From Pseudomonadota bacterium (GTDB lineage: Bacteria > Myxococcota > Myxococcia > Myxococcales > Vulgatibacteraceae), in contig QGUN01000007.1 of NCBI GenBank assembly GCA_003242475.1, positions 1 to 64,000 of the forward strand: DNA of 64,000 nt, given 5' to 3'. A program made the position numbers and the translations under genes. Below the pieces are notes generated by a model. That model was not told the origin of the DNA. It was given only the letters and a program-made list of their open reading frames with translations, and did no database searches. The number at the start of each line of letters is the position of its first letter. The first letter of the stretch is position 1. Shown here in pieces: positions 59,751 to 64,000 of this stretch.

Positions 59751-60572
59751 GTGAAGACGCGCATCGGCCTGGCAGTCGTGGCTCTCGGGTGGCTTGCGGC
59801 CGTGCCCGCGGCGGCGCAGGAGTTCGGCCTCGACCTGCGTGACGAGGATGGAGGCAGGGCGAGCGAGGAGCGCCCGGCGGCCGAGGAGGGTCCCGTTTCC
59901 GCCGAGGAATGGCGGCGGCAGCTCCATGGGGTCGTCCCGCCCACGGCCACCGTCCGGGCCGAGGACGACGTGGCGGTCTCCGACAAGGTGAAGGCCGTCC
60001 AACGCAAGCACTTCCTCAAGCGCCAGCGCCTGGAGCTGACGCCCACCTTCGCGGTCTCCCTCAACGACGCCTTCTACACCAAGGTGGGCGGGGGGCTCGT
60101 GGCCACCTACCACCTGGCCGACTCGCTCGGGGTGATGGCGCACTACAGCCATTTCGGCATCGTCGAGACCGACAACGTGCGCATCGCCAAGCGCGAGCTG
60201 CGTTCGCTTCTCCTTTCGTCGAAGCTCAACTGGAACGCGGGGCTGGGCCTGGTGTGGACGCCGATCTACGGCAAGCTCGCCTGGTTCAACTCCATCCTCC
60301 ATTACGACCTCTTCCTGCTCACGGGGCTGGGCGTGGCCCACTCGCAGACCTCCGGGAAGCCCGTGAACGACGGCCTGCATCCCGGTGTCGATGTCGGGGT
60401 GGGGCAGCGCTTCGCCTTCAGTGACTGGATGGCGGCCGATTTCTGGGTAAAGGGGCTGTTTTACGCCGACCGACCCCAGGATCGGCAGATCTCGGAGATC
60501 CAGAAGGTCCTGACGCTGAACGTGGGCCTCTCGTTCTGGCTGCCCACCTCCTTCTCCTACGGAGCGAGATGA
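59751..60572 (+). CDS. Outer-membrane beta-barrel protein, GltA/GltB-like
   Basis: A 273-aa protein: signal peptide ending AAAQ, an acidic linker (residues about 25-70), then a barrel domain of the myxobacterial TIGR04565 type: LTPTFAVSLNDAFYTKVGGGLVATYHLADSLGVMAHYSHFG, a turn, and GVDVGVGQRFAFSDWMAADFWVKG. In M. xanthus the two barrels GltA and GltB form the outer-membrane part of the gliding machinery. Which of the two this is cannot be told. GTG start. Its stop overlaps the next start (ATGATG), so the pair is co-translated. Confidence 0.78.
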   Translation: MKTRIGLAVVALGWLAAVPAAAQEFGLDLRDEDGGRASEERPAAEEGPVSAEEWRRQLHGVVPPTATVRAEDDVAVSDKVKAVQRKHFLKRQRLELTPTFAVSLNDAFYTKVGGGLVATYHLADSLGVMAHYSHFGIVETDNVRIAKRELRSLLLSSKLNWNAGLGLVWTPIYGKLAWFNSILHYDLFLLTGLGVAHSQTSGKPVNDGLHPGVDVGVGQRFAFSDWMAADFWVKGLFYADRPQDRQISEIQKVLTLNVGLSFWLPTSFSYGAR

Positions 60573-61342
60573 TGCGCCGCGCGATCCTCTTTGCCGTCCT
60601 CGCCCCGGTGCTGCTTTCCGCCGCCCTCGCCCGCGCGGACGAGGACGCGCTGCAGGAAGCCATGCGGGAAGCTCAGGTGCAGACCGCGCAGGAGATCCCG
60701 AACCTCGATCTGGACCGGCGCATCCTCCCGGTCTCGGGAAAGCTCCTGCAGAAGGGGAAGCGCCAGGAGATCTCTCCCACGGTGGGGCTCTCGCTGGGCG
60801 ACCCCTTTTACACGAAGTACCTGCTCGGGCTGCGCTACAGCTACCACTTCGGCGAGCAGTGGTCGGTGGGGGTGGGCGGCTTCTGGGCGGAGAGCACGCC
60901 CTCGGGTGCGGTGACCCGGTGTGACAGCCGCGGCCTCGGCTGCCGACTCCCCACGAAGCACGACCTCGTCCGCGCGCCGGGCGACTTCGATTTCGTGGTC
61001 GGGGCCGACGTGAGCTGGGCACCTCTCTACGGGAAGATCTCCGTCCTCGCGGAGACCGTCCTGCACTTCGATACCTACGTGGCGCTCGGGGGCGGCGTGA
61101 TCCAGACGCAGCACATGCCGCCCAACACGACGCGGGTGGAAGCGAATCTGGCGCCGCACGGGAGCATCGCCGTGGGGCAGCGCTTCTACCTGAACCGGAC
61201 GGCGACGCTGAGGCTCGAGCTGCGGGACCTCGTCTATCCGCTGGAGCTGCAGGGGCGGACCGGACCCGAGACCACCTTGCAGAACCAGCTTCTCTTCACC
61301 CTCGGGCTGTCCTTGTTCTTCGGCCAGGGGCAGGGGATTTGA
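60569..61342 (+). CDS. Outer-membrane beta-barrel protein, second GltA/GltB-like
   Basis: A 257-aa protein paralogous in layout to its neighbour: signal peptide ending ALARA, a short helical linker, then ISPTVGLSLGDPFYTKYLLGLRYSYHFGEQWSVGVGGFW and PHGSIAVGQRFYLNRTATLRLELRDLVYPLE, the same barrel family. The GDPFYTKY and NDAFYTKV segments of the two proteins correspond. A pair of Cys (CDSRGLGC) lies in a loop. It is followed at once by the GltC-like TPR gene. Confidence 0.78.
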   Translation: MMRRAILFAVLAPVLLSAALARADEDALQEAMREAQVQTAQEIPNLDLDRRILPVSGKLLQKGKRQEISPTVGLSLGDPFYTKYLLGLRYSYHFGEQWSVGVGGFWAESTPSGAVTRCDSRGLGCRLPTKHDLVRAPGDFDFVVGADVSWAPLYGKISVLAETVLHFDTYVALGGGVIQTQHMPPNTTRVEANLAPHGSIAVGQRFYLNRTATLRLELRDLVYPLELQGRTGPETTLQNQLLFTLGLSLFFGQGQGI

Positions 61343-61344
61343 AC

Positions 61345-63045
61345 ATGCGAGTGGTTGGCCGCATCGCGCTCGTCTTGGTTCTCGCCATCGCCCAGGGGGC
61401 GTGGGCGCAGATCCGCCTCGAGGGCGTCGATCTCTCGGGAGGGGAGGACGAGGCTGCGCAGCAGAAGGAGGAGGAAAGCGCCGGCTCGCTCGGGCTGGAC
61501 CTGCGCGAGGGGCCGGAGGTGCCGGACGAAGTCGATGTGCGCATGCGCGCAGCCACCCGCCTCTTCGAGGAGCGCAACTACGAGGCGGCCGCGCTGGGCT
61601 TCTGGGAGATCATCCAGGATCCGAAGGCGGCGTCGGCGCACTCCCGCGCGGAGTACATGCTCGGCAAGTCGCTGTACCGGCTCGGGATGTACCACTCGGC
61701 GCTGGCCATCTTCAAACGCATCCTCGAGCGAGGTGAATCGGACCGCTTCTTCGCCACGAGCCTGGAGTGGCTCTTCTTCATCGCCCACAAGACCACCAAC
61801 CAGACCGTGGTCCTCGACGAGATCGCGCGCTTCGCGGGCGTGGCCTTCCCGGAGCGGTACCAGGACGAGTACCGGTATCTGCTCGCCAAGTACAACTTCG
61901 TCCGGGGCCGTGCCCTGATGGACGCCCACGCGGTGCAGGGCGGTACGACCACTGCCTACGCGGATGCGGCGCAGCAGAGCCTGGAGGAGGCGCGGCGGCT
62001 GGTGGCGATGATCGGGGCCGGCTCACCCTTCTACCCGAAGGCGAAGTACCTGGAGGGGCTGGCCCTCTACGCCACGGGCAAGCCGGCCCTGGCGGTGGAG
62101 AGCTTCAAGGACGTGGTGCGGGCCACCAATCCGCGGCGCGAGGACACGATCTTCGACCCCAAGCTGCGGGAGCTGGCCTTCATGCAGCTCGGCCGCATCC
62201 ACTACGAACACCGGCAGAACCGCTACGCGAACTTCTACTACAGCCGAATCGTTCGCGGCTCCGATCAGTGGCTGGCCTCCCTCTTCGAGTCGGCCTGGGC
62301 GTATTTCCGCCTCGGGGAGGACGAAAAGGCGCTGGGCAATCTGCTGACGCTGCGGTCGCCCTTCTTCAAGGATGAGTACTATCCGGAGGCGATGCTCCTG
62401 GAGGCGGTCATCTACTACGAGAACTGCCGCTATCCGGAGGCGCGTCGCGCGGTGGAATCCTTCCTCGAGCGCTACGGCCCGCTGCACCGGGCGCTGACGA
62501 AGCTGCTCGAAAGGGAGCTCCCCTCTCCGCAGGCCTACTGGGATGCGCTGGCCGGGCTGGAGGAGGGCGAGGAAAACGAGCTGCTCGCGCGCATCGTCCG
62601 CATGGCTCTTTCCGACCAGGAGCTGCGCCACCTCAGCGATTCGATCGCGGAGCTGGAAGCGGAGGTGAAGTCCATCTCGCAGCGGAGGGAGATCTTCCGC
62701 TTCTCCGGCCTGGCGCGCCACCTCATCGCCGAACTCGAGGAGCAGCGCCGCGCGCTGGCGGTGAAGGCGGGCCACCACACCAAGCGAAAGCTCGAGCGGG
62801 AGGCGCGCGAGCTCGGTCAGCTCAATTACCGGGCCCTCGCCATCAAGGCGGAGATCTCCAGCCGGGAGAAGGAGGCGTTGCAGGCCTCGCTCGAAAAGGG
62901 CGAGAGCGTCACCGTGGTCCGCCCGTATCGGTACTCGACCGCCGTGGACGACGAGCACGTCTACTGGCCCTACGAGGGTGAGTTCTGGCGCGACGAGCTG
63001 GGCAGCTACGAGTACACCCTGACCAGGGGCTGCAAGGAGAAGTGA
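61345..63045 (+). CDS. Exported TPR protein, GltC-like (adventurous gliding)
   Basis: A 566-aa protein with a signal peptide (MRVVGRIALVLVLAIAQGAWAQ), an acidic linker, and about eight helical TPR units (ATRLFEERNYEAAALGFWEII, AEYMLGKSLYRLGMYHSALAIFKRIL, ELAFMQLGRIHYEHRQNRYANFYYSRIV). A long coiled-coil-like stretch follows at about 440-520, and the protein ends in YTLTRGCKEK. GltC of M. xanthus is a TPR protein that complexes with GltA and GltB at the outer membrane; order and topology here agree. I prefer ATG 61345 over the TTG two codons earlier. Its stop overlaps the next ATG (TGATG). Confidence 0.75.
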   Translation: MRVVGRIALVLVLAIAQGAWAQIRLEGVDLSGGEDEAAQQKEEESAGSLGLDLREGPEVPDEVDVRMRAATRLFEERNYEAAALGFWEIIQDPKAASAHSRAEYMLGKSLYRLGMYHSALAIFKRILERGESDRFFATSLEWLFFIAHKTTNQTVVLDEIARFAGVAFPERYQDEYRYLLAKYNFVRGRALMDAHAVQGGTTTAYADAAQQSLEEARRLVAMIGAGSPFYPKAKYLEGLALYATGKPALAVESFKDVVRATNPRREDTIFDPKLRELAFMQLGRIHYEHRQNRYANFYYSRIVRGSDQWLASLFESAWAYFRLGEDEKALGNLLTLRSPFFKDEYYPEAMLLEAVIYYENCRYPEARRAVESFLERYGPLHRALTKLLERELPSPQAYWDALAGLEEGEENELLARIVRMALSDQELRHLSDSIAELEAEVKSISQRREIFRFSGLARHLIAELEEQRRALAVKAGHHTKRKLEREARELGQLNYRALAIKAEISSREKEALQASLEKGESVTVVRPYRYSTAVDDEHVYWPYEGEFWRDELGSYEYTLTRGCKEK

Positions 63046-64000
63046 TGCGAGGGATGGTTCCACTCGTCTGGATGCTCGTCCTTCTCGGCCCGGCGATCTC
63101 GGCGGCCCAGGTCTCCGGGGCCGAGGCCCACGACGCGGGTCTGGGCAGGAAGGCCGACCGTGGCGGCCCATCCGAGGAACTCGCCGGCGATACCACGCGC
63201 GAGGAAAAGGACGAGGCGAAGCGCGCGGAGGAGGAGCGTCCGGCGCTGCAGTACGACATCTTCCGCTTCACGGTGGAGCTGCAGCTCAAGGACAAGCGCG
63301 AGGAGCTTCTGCGGACGCTGGAACAGATGGCTCCCCTCGCGCAGGACCCCAAGGAGAAGGCGGACCTTCTCTTCCGCATCGCCGAGCTGCACTGGGAAGA
63401 GGCCCAGTACTGGGGTTTCGAATCGCACCGCCAGGACGACCGGATCGCGCGCTGCCTGCAGGCCAACGACGAGGCCTGCAAGCGCGAAGCGGAGCGCGTG
63501 CAGGCGGAATACGCGGAGAACCAGCGGCGCCACCAGAACCTGGCGATCGACCACTACAAGCAGGTGATCGCCACCCATCCCGAATACGAGCGGATGGACG
63601 AGGTCCTCTTCTTCCTCGGCTATACGCTCTGGGAGGCGGACCAGAAGGAGGAGGCGCTCGGCGCCTACCGGACGCTGCTGACGCGCTTTCCGGATTCGCG
63701 CTTCGCGCCCGACGCCTACATCGCCTTCGGCGAGTGGTACTTCGACAACTCGGAGGGCAAGCGCGACATGCTCGAGGCGGCCCTGGAGGCATACACCCGG
63801 GCGGCGAGCTACACCGATGCGCGGGTTTACGGCTACGCCATCTACAAGCAGGGCTGGTGCCTCTACAACCTCACCGACTACGCCGGCGCGGCGGACAAGT
63901 TCAAGGCCACCGTTTACTACGGCGAGGTGACCACCGCGGTCGGGGGCGACAACAAGATGGCCCTGGTGCGGGAGGCCCGCAAGGACTACGTCCTCGCCTA
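63045..64000 (+). CDS. Exported TPR protein, GltD/GltE-like, cut by the window edge
   Basis: An open frame of at least 318 codons that runs off the right edge. A signal peptide (MVPLVWMLVLLGPAISAAQ) lacks a lipobox cysteine, which favours the periplasmic TPR protein GltD over the lipoprotein GltE. After a Glu/Lys-rich linker (about 35-70), TPR units follow: ALQYDIFRFTVELQLKDKREELLRTLEQM, EVLFFLGYTLWEADQKEEALGAYRTLLTRFPDSRFAPDAYIAFGEWYFD. The ATG overlaps the previous stop. Start and frame are firm; the gene name is inference from context. Confidence 0.72.
   Translation, partial: MRGMVPLVWMLVLLGPAISAAQVSGAEAHDAGLGRKADRGGPSEELAGDTTREEKDEAKRAEEERPALQYDIFRFTVELQLKDKREELLRTLEQMAPLAQDPKEKADLLFRIAELHWEEAQYWGFESHRQDDRIARCLQANDEACKREAERVQAEYAENQRRHQNLAIDHYKQVIATHPEYERMDEVLFFLGYTLWEADQKEEALGAYRTLLTRFPDSRFAPDAYIAFGEWYFDNSEGKRDMLEAALEAYTRAASYTDARVYGYAIYKQGWCLYNLTDYAGAADKFKATVYYGEVTTAVGGDNKMALVREARKDYVLA

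Noticed and set aside
59494-59754. An 86-codon frame upstream of the glt-like operon
   Set aside because: No ribosome site, mixed composition, ends inside the next gene start, and no signal peptide or family pattern.

Overview
The window is a GC-rich, gene-dense bacterial chromosome segment. Its content points to Myxococcota, probably Myxococcia: a MYXO-CTERM-type sorting tail (18638-19777), a TIGR02266-like PilZ protein, two NtrC-type sigma-54 activators (one with tandem FHA domains), a eukaryote-like Ser/Thr kinase, and a Glt/CglC-like adventurous gliding cluster at the right end. The phylum assignment is inference from gene content; no rRNA or tRNA gene is visible.

Layout. 1-1442: groEL 5' part, groES with a promoter and CIRCE operator, and rpoZ. 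1515-5943: a four-gene ABC exporter operon (ATPase, GldF, GldG, DUF4340). 6142-11782: aspartokinase, then a reverse-strand trio of Ser/Thr kinase, DnaC-like ATPase with DnaJ-type zinc motifs, and sensor histidine kinase. 11898-17443: an envelope and isoprenoid operon (uppS-cdsA-dxr-rseP-tsaB) preceded by a 14-codon leader peptide, then DUF465. 17510-23639: an Asd-like pseudoenzyme, a MYXO-CTERM surface protein with an outer-membrane barrel partner, nadA and ruvCAB. 24023-34448: orphan secreted proteins and lipoproteins, a rhomboid protease, lpxC, trpS, a lipoprotein disulfide protein, ispG and proS.

34468-49654 is one continuous reverse-strand type II secretion operon (gspC-D-E-F-orfX-G-H-I-J-K-L-M-N) that ends in an FHA-domain sigma-54 activator. 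A second NtrC-type response regulator and a lipoprotein lie just upstream. Between gspF and gspG I found a 57-codon, single-TM protein (42818-42991) joined to gspG by an ATGA overlap. 52014-58839: a TPR membrane protein, two tandem secreted beta-propeller-like paralogues (the first frameshifted at a G6 run), a membrane metalloprotease-TPR protein and a PilZ protein. 58937-64000: a CglC-like lipoprotein divergent from two outer-membrane barrels and two TPR proteins (Glt-like); the last gene runs off the window.

The most interesting signal is regulatory. The T2SS operon and the MYXO-CTERM gene, 31 kb apart, carry near-identical sigma-54 promoters (12 of 16 bases) immediately in front of their start codons. 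Each also has a pair of TTGnCAAnTTGnCAA-like sites about 40 bp apart upstream. This suggests that one enhancer-binding protein co-controls the secretion machine and a probable cargo. I saw no insertion sequences, CRISPR arrays or tRNA genes.
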